NCBI RefSeq assembly: GCF_032854445.1
Contig: NC_088304.1
Location: 30,263,732 to 30,327,731 of the forward strand
From: Liolophura sinensis
Lineage: Eukaryota; Mollusca; Polyplacophora; Chitonida; Chitonidae
Reading direction: 5' to 3'
DNA length: 64,000 bases
Shown here: piece after piece, positions 1-9,200 of the stretch
How positions within the stretch are numbered: position 1 is the stretch's first letter
How the letters are laid out: every line of letters begins with the position of its first letter
The notes under the pieces: model-generated
The model's database searches: none
What the model was told of the DNA's origin: nothing
What the model saw: the letters and a program-made list of their open reading frames with translations, nothing else
Made by a program: the position numbers and the translations under genes

Positions 1-235
1 GTTCCGATAAACAGCTACGAATGTCAATAAATTTTACCAAGTTCGTGAAACGGTTCTGGCTTTTTCGGTCCCAAGCACTTCTGACACCATGTAGTGTTAG
101 TGCTGTTACGATCTAGTGTGGGTAAACAGATAACAGGATTTGACAGGAACTAATGGAAACGTTTACTTCAGGATGCCATGACACTGGGAAGCTATCCCAC
201 CATCCAATGCGCGAGTATACATAACACTACACAAC
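1..235. other. No feature recognised
   Basis: AT-rich sequence with no convincing coding frame or repeat that I can identify. It ends where LINE homology begins at about 236. Confidence 0.4.
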
Positions 236-396
236 CCTCTTCTTTTAAAAATTTAGAAGACTATAATCGTCCCATTAACATCGATGAACTAAGAACTGCA
301 TTAAAAAAGCACCGCTGGTGATGTTGTCACAAAATATTTGAAGGCCATTGGCCTATATCATAGAGTTTGTAAAGATATTAACAGATCAAAAATTGT

Positions 397-420
397 ATAT
401 ATATATATATATATATATAG
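397..420. repeat. (TA)n microsatellite
   Basis: Twelve or so TA units just before the SINE insertion site, inside the deleted LINE. Confidence 0.9.
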
Positions 421-444
421 ATAATTTTTATAAGTTTTGAAATA

Positions 445-716
445 AGGGGGCCTCCGTGGCTCAGTCAGTTAGCGCGCTAGCGCAGCGTAATGACCCAGGA
501 GCCTCTCACCAATGCGGTCGCTGTGAGTTCAAGTCCAGCTCATGCTGGCTTCCTCTCCGGCCGTAAGTGGGAAGGTCTGGCAGCAACCTGTGGATGGTCG
601 TGGGTTTCCCCCTGGCTGTGCCCGGTTTCCACCCACCATAATGCTGGCCGCCGTCGTATAAGTGAAATATTCTTGAGTAGGCTACGGCGTAAAACACCAA
701 TCAAATAAATAAATAA
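445..716 (+). mobile_element. tRNA-derived SINE, full length, with target-site duplication
   Basis: This 272-bp copy starts GGGGGCCTCCGTGGCTCAG. It has a tRNA-like head with A-box-like TGGCTCAGTCAGTTA and B-box-like GAGTTCAAGTCC, a central domain ('ggatggtcgtgggtttcccc'), a 3' part ending 'acggcgtaaaacaccaatc' and an (AAAT)n tail. It is flanked by a perfect 15-bp duplication, ATAAGTTTTGAAATA, at 430-444 and 717-731, which proves retroposition into the LINE 3' UTR. Short ORFs across it are incidental. Similar SINEs recur at 7530, 12700, 22634 and 29683. It resembles mollusc SINEs with a conserved central domain, but I cannot assign the family name securely. Confidence 0.9.
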
Positions 717-944
717 ATAAGTTTTGAAATATGCTGCTTTTCGAGTTTTAACTTTTATTTTTCTTTTATCTGATTTTAAACATGTCTGAACTTTTTCGTT
801 TCATTTTTAATGTTCTCACTGTCATATCGAAAAGCTCAACCGCCTCGTGTTTTCACCTTGTTCTCGCCACGATATGGCTGAAATATTGCCGATGTAGCGT
901 TAAGCCATAATCTTTCTTTCATTCATTCATTCAATCACACTGTC

Positions 945-1360
945 GTTGCTGCTCTTGGTTTAGTCTCTATGCTCTACGCCTATTAGACTGTCGTCGCTAG
1001 TCTGGATTTACTCTATGCTGTACCTCTATCACACTGTCGTCGCTGCTCTGGTTTTACTCCCTACGCTGTGCGTCTTTCACACATTCGTCGCCGCTCCGGT
1101 TTTACTCTTAATGCTGTACGTCTATCACACTGTCGTCGTTGGTCTGAATTTACACTCAATGCTGTACGCCTATCACACTGTCGTCGCTTCTCTGGTTTCA
1201 CTTTTTTTTGCGTCTATCACATTGTCATCGCTGGTCTGGTTTTACTCTCTGTGTTGTACGTCTATCAGACTGTCGTCGATGGTCTGGTTTTGCTCTCTGT
1301 GTTGTAAGTCTATTACACTGCGGTAGCTGGTCTGGTATTACTCTCTATCCCGTAGCCTAT
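945..1360 (+). repeat. 48-bp minisatellite (about 8 degenerate copies)
   Basis: Tandem unit of 48 bp with core 'cacactgtcgtcgctg' followed by 'tctggttttactctct' and 'gctgtacgtctat'. Because 48 is a multiple of 3, several frames stay open and give a repetitive hydrophobic ORF (1015-1326), which I regard as a by-product. The same core occurs once or twice at 17787, 18592, 53395-53490 and 54352, and inverted near 56282, so it belongs to a dispersed element whose internal repeat number varies. The LINE fragment on its left ends exactly at the array edge. Confidence 0.85.
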
Positions 1361-2935
1361 CTATGTGAGATGTTATTATTTGCTTGTCGTCCGTTTATGG
1401 GATGCGGATGGTTCGTGGGGTTTCCTCTCACCATGACGCTGGTCACCGTCGTAAAAGTGAAAAATATTCAGCACGGTGTAAAAGAGCAATCAAAGAAGGA
1501 AATGCCTTTAGGAGATAGATTCACAATTGCGCTGTGAATCTGGCCGTGAAAACGGACATCCTCATTCCAGCCGTCAACCCTCGCCTTTAATATCATATGA
1601 TCAAGTCGAACTAGCGATGAATGACCTGTGGATTTAAGTATAAGGAAGTGTAGATGGCGTTAAGACCGTATACATGTATCAATCAATCAATCAATGATGA
1701 CGTCACAAAGTTTCCGCCTTTGCATGCAGCTTTCTTTAGTGGTACAATAAATACTACACGTACTATCTTGGCATTGTATGGCAGATTTCTTCATTATAAC
1801 TACGTATATCGCTTTTGTTTGATTTGAACCGACGGCTATGCAACAGCCGTCCTACTGAGACTTAAGACCGTCACTGTTATTCAGTCAGATTCTTGCCTGG
1901 TCAAGTTTGGTAAAGGATTTCGGCCTAGGCAAATACCAAAATTCAAACTTTCTAATCAAGTACACTATATTGCAATTAAACACACGAATAACCAACTTTA
2001 AGATGAATGGAAGTATATATTAGATCAGATATAGGACTGTTTCTGCCGTTTTCAGCCCCTCTCGAGTTAGCAGAATGCACTTACGTTATCAGAAATGACT
2101 TGCCGTGGTAACCCGCTTACGTTGTTTTGTCCTGTGTGTTAAGCGCCGTAAATACTAATTTTTACACTAGTCCACGACATCTCGTTGTGGTGTGGTGTTC
2201 AGTGAAGAAGAAATTTTTGGCCAGCGTGGTAATATGAAGTGGAAAATTCGGAACGACGTTACACCCAATTCTGGCTGGAATTCAAACAAAGAACTTTAAA
2301 AACACAACTACTGGAAAAATAAACTGGTATAGTATTGAGATGAGGGAAAAAACAGATGTCGTAGGAATTTTTGAGTTCTTCGTAGCCTATGCTCTGACTG
2401 CACACGTGCATCGAGTGCTGGCGAATATCTTCTTGTGAAAATCCATGGGAGTATCTTCAAATATGCATGAGTTCATATACTGAGGTCGTGGATTAGTTTT
2501 TTGCATGATGCGCCTCTTCTTTACAAGATTACTCTGCATGCATATAATTACGGTGCACATTTTTACACCTTATGAAATCTTGATATCGCCGCAAAACAAC
2601 AACCGTACACGCCAGGCATTTGGATATGTTCTCATTTTAACGCACCAGTGAACTCTCTAAATGTATTCCTCTGTAAAAGCCTCTGGAATGCAGAGACCGC
2701 GGTGCACTATTACTGTACAATCCTAATACATCGCGACGTATGCAGTAGGTGTCTAGCGATTTGCTACATAACACCTCAGCTGTTGTGAAAAATTTGTATG
2801 ACATACAATTAACGTGGACCCTAACGAGAGCATCTAAATATCAAATCGATGTCAAACTAACTAAAATCTATTTATTGGATGTGATTTTTTATTTCCCTTA
2901 CTAGGGCAGTAAAACGGCTCAAAGACGACACTGTG
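1361..2935. other. No gene recognised
   Basis: About 1.6 kb without a usable ORF or recognisable family, apart from a short (CAAT)n tract near 1680. It is the sequence between the minisatellite and the duplicated TLR flank. Confidence 0.4.
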
Positions 2936-3979
2936 ATAATTTGAAAATGGTAACACGTAACCAGTTAAATCGGTGGAACGCCATACGCAGTTTATCTGTC
3001 AGGATTTTATCCTAACTCTACACGCAAATGCTTTAATAGTAACAAATTAAACGCCACACCCAGCATCGCAGCTGAAGCAGCATTAGGTATACAAATGCAC
3101 TGACGTTAATCGCAATTTATTAGGCGTGACTGGTGAAGAATTACTCAAAATGCTGCGTTGTCATCGCATTTAACGTACGATGACATGGAAATTGAACCCT
3201 CGTCTTGTCTGACTAAGCGATTGAAAGGAAAGTTTGTTCATCTTCCTGTATAACGAGAATGGCTGTGAACTTCCCTGTCTATAGTGCGTGTCAGTGGGTC
3301 ACCCCGATTCACCTGCGAAGGCTTCTTAAACCCTTAATAATGAGCACTTACTAATGACACTCTATAGTTAACTTAATCTGATATTTTATTTCTTCATTTA
3401 GGATTGTTTACAGCTTTACGAACAAAGACAAATCTCTTCAACATCAGATAAATCGCTAGCAACCTACGTCTACACACATAAAAAATACATCACAGTATCC
3501 CTGCCTTCATTCTTAATAACGTCCACGGAGACGTAACGTACATAACCACTGTCACACTTTCCTATCGTGCCTATGATGAGTTCATTGTAATTATCTGCTT
3601 TCATCATATTATTCCCTATTTACTTACGCTTTATCGGTTGATATTTATGGCGTTCACACGGTTGTCCACTGTATAAATGTCCTGTTTAGATAGCTACTGC
3701 CAATATATGATTAACTTTGTCCCCTTTGTATCGATAAACAGAAAAGATACATGGCAAAACCGGTTACATATAGATTCGTTTTTTTTGACCTAGTAAAATC
3801 CATTCGAAAATTGCACTTCAAATGTTGGATTCTTAGCTGTCTTTTTCTCAGCATATTGGGACAAGTGATGTTACATTAGGATTTTGTCACTTAATGCACC
3901 GAGATTGCTTGCTGCAACCAGGGTTACCTAACGACTACAATTACAACCGAAAACAAAAATATTATACCTTAGCTATTAT
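2936..3979 (-). repeat. Duplicated downstream flank of a TLR unit (copy 1)
   Basis: This kilobase aligns with 6785-8190 in the same orientation. Shared blocks include 'aatcgcaatttattaggcgt', 'gcgttgtcatc', 'agcgattgaaagga', 'cttagttaacttaatct'-like sequence and 'atatggttaactttgt'-like sequence. In both places it lies downstream of a minus-strand TLR 3' end. The left 300 bp (2940-3235) is a minus-orientation copy of the dispersed repeat also seen at 17530, 53155 and 56275. This shows a segmental duplication of TLR plus flank rather than two independent insertions. Confidence 0.7.
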
Positions 3980-4240
3980 CTAAGGGTGAGCCATTACCTC
4001 TAGCAGTCTGTCCCAGACAATCGCTTTGTCTTTTGGTTTATTTTCCCACGCAAGGAAAGTAATGTGTTTCCACAGGTTCAGTAACGATTTCGGCATTTCC
4101 TCCACCGGAAGCTCTTCCATTATGTTCACAATAATGGCGGCCTAACGATCGTCACTCACCATGCGCATGTCGGCCATTTGAATTTCAAACTCACACCAGT
4201 CTCTTCTCAGAAAGGTTGTGGTGATCACTAGAATCATTAG
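3980..4240 (-). pseudogene. TLR fragment: C-terminal TIR half
   Basis: Read on the minus strand this is the end of a TIR domain, from the 'LRSDWCEFEIQMA' region to the terminal 'MAHP' and a TAG stop. It aligns with 9201-9470 of the near-intact TLR. It contains an in-frame stop in the segment equivalent to 'GREDAIIV' (reads DR*AAIIV), and homology ends abruptly near 4240, so the LRR ectodomain, membrane segment and first half of TIR are absent. A relic; no function expected. Confidence 0.85.
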
Positions 4241-4524
4241 ATCCATACTACATGAGCGTCACACCGCCTTTCTTAGAAGTAACGAACTGGAGTCTTGTCT
4301 GTTCAGATGCCATGGTAGAGAATGTTGCACTTTTTTTGGTTTAAATACTGGTTTTAGGTTCACTTTCCTGGCGGATATCTTGGCCCATCAAATCAGTGTT
4401 TTATTTTTTTTAAACACATGAATATTTCTGATAGATAATGGCAGTGCTTTGGTATACTATTTGCATATGTACATGCGTCTGGAATTAATCCTTTTCGTGC
4501 TAGTATGTATATAGCTTATTGTTT

Positions 4525-6080
4525 AGGTTTAAATGCTCTCATGGTCATTTAACAAAAAGGGGATAAATAGTGAGCTATTTACAGAGATTTGTGTCATCTT
4601 TACATTAGAAATACATAGATCTACATGATCTTGTTGATATTTCTGTAGGCTCGATTTTGCTGCCTGATCTGCAATTTCATTTCCTCGAATATTAACGTGT
4701 GCTGGAACCCATGCTAGAGTCAGTTCGGTTTTTTGTTTCTGTATTTTGTTTGTAAGTGAGATTATTTCTTGTAGGAGGCCTGGTCTGCTCTCAGATTTGG
4801 AGTTTTGGATGGAAATTAATCCGTTGAGGGAGTCGCTTAGTATGGCTACTCGGTTTGGTTTGTTCTCAAGAATCCGTTGTAGTGACATTTTAACTGCAAC
4901 TAATTCACTGATATAGACGGAGAGGTGGTTGGGTAGTTTATAGTTTAAACCATGTTTAGGTCTGGTATTGCAAATGATGATCCAGTGTGACCCTGCACAT
5001 TTTTGGATCTGTCAGTATATATTTTAGATGACCGTTGTAGTGAATTGGGGCTGAGTGTTTTATCCATTTTTTTTTCCAAATATTCATATTCAGAATATGG
5101 GAGGATTAGATTGTAACATGGATGTGTAATAACGTAGGCGCTTATTTTTCATGCATAGGGTTTGAGGGTTATTTGTTCACTTCTGAGGTGAAGAGTTTTT
5201 CAAGTGTTCTACTTGGAGACTGCAAAGCGAAGTGCCGTTGAAAGCTCCCGTAGCTACTTTTAGGGCAGAATATTGGATACTATAAATTCGCTGTAGTAGA
5301 GTTTTCCATGTGGATTGATAGACTATTGCACCATAGTCTGTTTTGGAGAGAATTAGACACTGGTACATTTTTATGAGCGTGGTTTTGTTGGCTTCCCATT
5401 TAGTGCCTGAAATGCATCTCATTAGACTGAGATCGCGTTGGCATCTGATTGTGACGTCATCAATATGATCTTTCCATGTTAATCTGCTATCAAGAATCAT
5501 GCCTAGGTATTTCACTTTGTCTTTGAATTCAATTTTCTTTTTACCTTAGAAAAGTTCAATAGTTACTTTTCTTCTGTCTGTGAAGGCAATTCTTGTTGTT
5601 TTAGTGGGTGAGAATTTAAATCCCCATTTGTATGCCCAGTTCGATGTTTAGTGGTGTTTAGTGTTTATGTATATGTATTATGTTTTATTTTCTGTATATA
5701 TTTGCCTGTTTTTGATATTGCCGCGTCGTCAGCAAATAGTCACTGTTCTATTTTTGGATGGTTACTATTTATTGCCATTGCTAAACCGTTTATCAGAATG
5801 TTAAATAACGTCGGGCTTAGTACGCTTCTTTGAAATGTTCCATTTTGTTGGGTGTGTCTTTTAGATGAAGTTTGTCCAAGTTTAACTTTGAAGTTCCGAT
5901 ATCTTAGGAAATCATTTATCCAATGTTGGATTCTTCCTTTTATCCCGAGTTTATCGAATTGGAGTATAACTCCATCCTGCCAAACGAGGTCGGAGGCTTT
6001 TTCAGTATCTAGAAAAACAGCCAGAGTGTATTCACGCCTACTTATCCCCTTTAGTATTCGAGCATAGTATTGCACTTTAC
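4525..6080 (-). mobile_element. Second LINE family: decayed RT-RNase H fragment
   Basis: Minus-strand reading gives a reverse transcriptase segment (5740-6075: 'LAVFLDTEKASDLVW', 'SVLSPTLFNILINGLA'). The catalytic FADD box follows at 5725-5736. Next is the post-RT region (5177-5515: 'KYLGMILDSRLTWKDHI') and RNase H (4529-4930: 'ISELVAVK', 'ILSDSLNGLISIQN', 'WVPAHVNIRGNEIADQAAK'). The catalytic D/E residues are still visible, but the frame is broken several times and the gag, endonuclease and 5' part are missing. It differs clearly from the 29-42 kb family (FADD rather than YVDD, different linkers), so it is a separate lineage of RNase H-bearing LINEs. Confidence 0.85.
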
Positions 6081-6357
6081 TATGCTTGAATTATTTATAA
6101 GCCACTATGGCTGGCATTTTGAGTGAATAAAGCCAGAAGATGAAAACAGTTCATTTCTATGACACTGCTGAAAGTGTGCATGTAATAAATTATGAAAGAA
6201 TGGTGTCTTCGCATTTCGCCTACCTAAAATCGATAAGGCGAAATGCGAATAGCGGTCCAGATGGATTGGAGGCTCTTACCAGGTATCAGTCGGAAAGGGA
6301 TATTACATTTTATTTTTTACAAGTCACGTACAACATGAAGAATAGAATAAGTTAACA

Positions 6358-6361
<4 letters not shown>

Positions 6362-6419
<58 letters not shown>

Positions 6420-6436
6420 ATATATATATATATATA
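6362..6436. repeat. (TA)n microsatellite with minor interruptions
   Basis: Three runs of TA separated by short 'taata' interruptions, next to the MULE-like fragment. Confidence 0.95.
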
Positions 6437-6451
6437 CACACACTGGCGTAT

Positions 6452-6782
6452 TATAAGGCTTTAATCGAGTATGACGCTGCATCTGTATACTGTATGGGCG
6501 GTTTCAATCCACTGGTCAGAGCTGCTTTTAAGGAGGAAAGCTTGTCATTAGTATTTGGGTACTTTCTCTTTTTCACGGGACGAAGGGCACTCGTTTTGGG
6601 TGGGCCTTTATCACTACACTGTTCAGTTTTCTGTGCCATCGCTCCAGACGATTCTTTGTGCGAGGTCCACCGTTTCTATATTGATTCCAAACAGGGTGGA
6701 GAAAGTGGCCTTTAAACCAAGTTTGAGTGACATAATCGGCCAGGTTTGATGCTGCTCCGTGACGGGTCGATGTAAGGGACAC
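6452..6782 (-). pseudogene. MULE/FLYWCH-like transposase C-terminal fragment
   Basis: The minus strand encodes 'VWNQYRNGGPRTKNRLERWH' followed by 'RKLNSVVIKAHP' (6573-6782). After a frameshift near 6590 it continues 'KKRKYPNTNDKLSSLKAAL' and 'IQYTDAASYSIK' (6451-6590). A 'W-N ... R-T-N-N ... E-G-W/F-H-R-x-L/F-N ... HP' motif and a following 'L..LK ... Y..A.SY' stretch are, to my knowledge, typical of the C-terminal part of animal MULE-like/FLYWCH transposase-related proteins. Here the Asn-Asn and Glu-Gly positions have drifted (TKN, LERW). No catalytic domain or terminal repeats are visible, so this is a short relic. The family call rests on motif memory only. Confidence 0.5.
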
Positions 6783-7529
6783 TTTTTAATTTAGCTTAGT
6801 TGAAGATTTATTCTAACTGTTCATGTAAATGCTTACATAATAGCAAATTCCACGCACCTAACTACTATAACTTTAGTAGAATTACGTTAAAAAAATCCAT
6901 TGAGGTTAATCGCACTTTATTGGGCGTTACACGTGTAGAATTACTCCAAATACTGCGTTGTCATCACACCTAAAATACAGTAACATAAAAATTAAACCGT
7001 CTCGCCTTACATAGCGATTGAAAGGAGATCTTCCGATATCACGTGAGTGGTCGTGACCCAGACACTTCCTTGCCTATTGTGCACCGGGTTATCCCGTTCT
7101 ACCTGAATACGTGTGGAAGACGCCAGTCTTTTTCACAGAGCTGAATGAAATCTCTCGTCTCGGGGAGAAATATCTGTTAACACAGTATAAATACAGTATG
7201 TTTGTAGCAAAGCGCCTTAACCTTAATCTGTTGCTGAAAGCAAATACACATAAACGATTTACTTACCGGTACATGAACACTTCATAACCAAGACGCTTAG
7301 TTAACTTAATCTTCAACTTTATTTGCTTTATGAAGATTGTTCACAGCTTTAACAGATCTCAGTCTCTTTAACAGATCTCTTCCGTTTGACATAGCTCGCT
7401 AACAACTTAGCTGTATACACATTTGAAAAAATACCATACCGTATTAAGTGTTTCTAACTGTGAATAATACGTATTTATATACATGTGGCCGATACCTGTA
7501 AATCAAAGTCAAAATCAACACTGTATTAA

Positions 7530-7712
7530 TTAATTAATTAATTTATTTATTTGATTGGTGTTTTACGCCGTACTCAAGAATATTTCACTTATACAACGGC
7601 GGCCAGCATTATGGTGGGAGGAAGCCCACCTGGACTTGAACTCACAGCGACCGCATTGGTTAGAGGCGGCTGGGTCATTACGCTGCGCTAACGCGCTAAC
7701 CAACTGAGTCCC
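7530..7712 (-). mobile_element. SINE copy with internal deletion
   Basis: Same family as 445-716, reverse orientation. The tRNA-like head (about 7640-7712) and 3' tail (about 7530-7615) are present, but the central domain of about 90 bp is missing (junction near 'ggaggaagcccacctggac'). The element is flanked by CTGTATTAA at 7521-7529 and 7713-7721, a plausible 9-bp target-site duplication. Confidence 0.85.
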
Positions 7713-7821
7713 CTGTATTAAAATTTCCAGTTAAGAATAACACATCTTAATGCAGCCCAGGAAACACTACTACCATCATATTTTCCCACAGTCCTTTACA
7801 TGTGTCAATTGTAATTACATG

Positions 7822-7980
7822 CTTTCGTCTCAGTGAAGCAGCACTAAATAAAAGAGCGGTGGAAATCCGTCCTGCAACAAGGAGGCACATTACACGTACA
7901 TGCACCCTAATGATTCCTTCGTCGTCATATGACTGAAAAATTGTTGAGTACGACGTTAAACCCCAAGCACTCACTCTATT
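7822..7980 (+). mobile_element. Second SINE-like family, 5'-truncated
   Basis: From 'cgtctcagtgaagcagcact' to 'gttaaaccccaagcactcac' this copy matches 21381-21540 almost base for base. The 3' end 'atatgactgaaaaattgttg...acgacgttaaacc(CACT)n' is a repeat tail distinct from the first SINE. Only the 3' half is present here. Confidence 0.75.
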
Positions 7981-8205
7981 GCGAATATATGGTTAACTTT
8001 GTTCACGTTGCACTAATAAGCTGAAGAAAATACACTGCAAAATGGGCTACATGTAGGTTATGTTTTTCGACATAATAAAATACATTCTGAAAAATACATT
8101 TGAAAAATATTTAAATCTTTTGATTTACTGTTTCCTTTATTCCAGTTATGTCACAACAGGTCTTTGCCACTTAACACTCACACACTGCTAGTCATATGCA
8201 TACAG

Positions 8206-8206
<1 letters not shown>

Positions 8207-8300
<94 letters not shown>
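8207..8300. repeat. (TA)47 microsatellite
   Basis: Uninterrupted TA run of 94 bp in the flank of the minus-strand TLR. It is likely to vary in length between individuals and to be error-prone in assembly. Confidence 0.97.
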
Positions 8301-8303
<3 letters not shown>

Positions 8304-9200
8304 CATTTCCAGGTCATTGGTTTAAATATGGCTATATGTATTTGATACAGAACAGACCACAGTGCAGAGATTAAGCGAAGACAGCAGCAAAGACAGTGTT
8401 ATGGTTGGCACACGTGTCCTGAGAAATACGGTCGCTTGTCAATCTACATGTGCCTCAGCCCTGGTTTTATTCCAACTGGTCATATGAACGATTAACAATC
8501 AGCAAGTTACATACCCACTGGTACCAGTTCTTAAGCAGAGTTAGGAAAAAACAAAATGGATGCAGTAACGTTGAAATATATTAGACGGCAGTGCTCCAGA
8601 ATTACTCAAATTCAGGATTGTTGCCACATTTAATACACACAGACATTTTTAATACAAACACTAACAACATAAAAATGTTAACATAATGAATGATAATAAA
8701 CTGCAGAAAGAACCACTTATGACGCTGTGTTACAGTGTGTCAGATTAGTTCATTGATGAATGCAGTAGCCTTATGCAGAGAATATCCCATAATCCCTCTA
8801 CTCTTATTCTCACTGTGAGAAGTGGTTCTTGTTTTACTGAGTGATGGGTTGATAATATGTCTGCAGAAACAGAAAACTGATGTTACTTCAAGTGCAGAAT
8901 CGGGAACCATGAGCTTTATAAGATTGTTAAAATACAAAACTCAGTATGGAATGACCAGCAGTGGCTGTGCTGATGTACATTAAAACCGAATAGTAAACTT
9001 ACATGAATCCAGTTAGTGTCAACAGATAATAGCATCCGTGGCAATTAACGATAACCTAACACGTTGTCAGGCGTTATCAATACAGACAAGTCACAGGTAC
9101 ATGTGAATCGTTTCCCATTACTACGTGATCGAGAAAACTCATTTACAACGGTGAAACTAACTTTTCACGGTGTTACACGATAAATCTTTAACACTTTTAA

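Larger units (their letters stand above)
236..938 (+). mobile_element. Internally deleted LINE copy (same family as the 29-42 kb elements)
   Basis: The left part (236-311) encodes the start of the RT region (NLEDYNRPINIDELRTALKK), matching 33062-33130 of the large LINE. It then jumps at 'aaaaaagc/accgctgg' straight to the ORF2 C-terminus (GDVVTKYLKAIGLYH, about 312-362), matching 35425-35475. About 2.3 kb containing the RT core and RNase H is therefore missing. The LINE 3' UTR follows (from about 717) with the family signature 'gatatggctgaaatattgccg' near 880 and a (CATT)n tail to about 938. A SINE (445-716) is inserted in the 3' UTR. The copy cannot code for retrotransposition proteins; it is either a degenerate deletion or a non-autonomous derivative. 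Confidence 0.85.
6785..8190 (-). repeat. Duplicated downstream flank of the TLR unit (copy 2), interrupted by SINEs
   Basis: Counterpart of 2936-3979. Its left 230 bp (6785-7010) is a minus-orientation copy of the dispersed repeat. The middle holds a SINE (7530-7712) and the 3' part of a second SINE family (7822-7980), which explains why it is longer than copy 1. It lies downstream of the minus-strand TLR pseudogene at 9201-11660. Confidence 0.7.

Noticed and set aside
445-540. Possible genuine tRNA gene
   Set aside because: The tRNA-like region is the head of a SINE: it recurs in several copies with a central domain, tail and target-site duplications, and no proper cloverleaf end.
1015-1537. 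Hydrophobic ORFs of 79-109 aa
   Set aside because: They are frames through a 48-bp minisatellite whose period is divisible by three; no start context or conservation.
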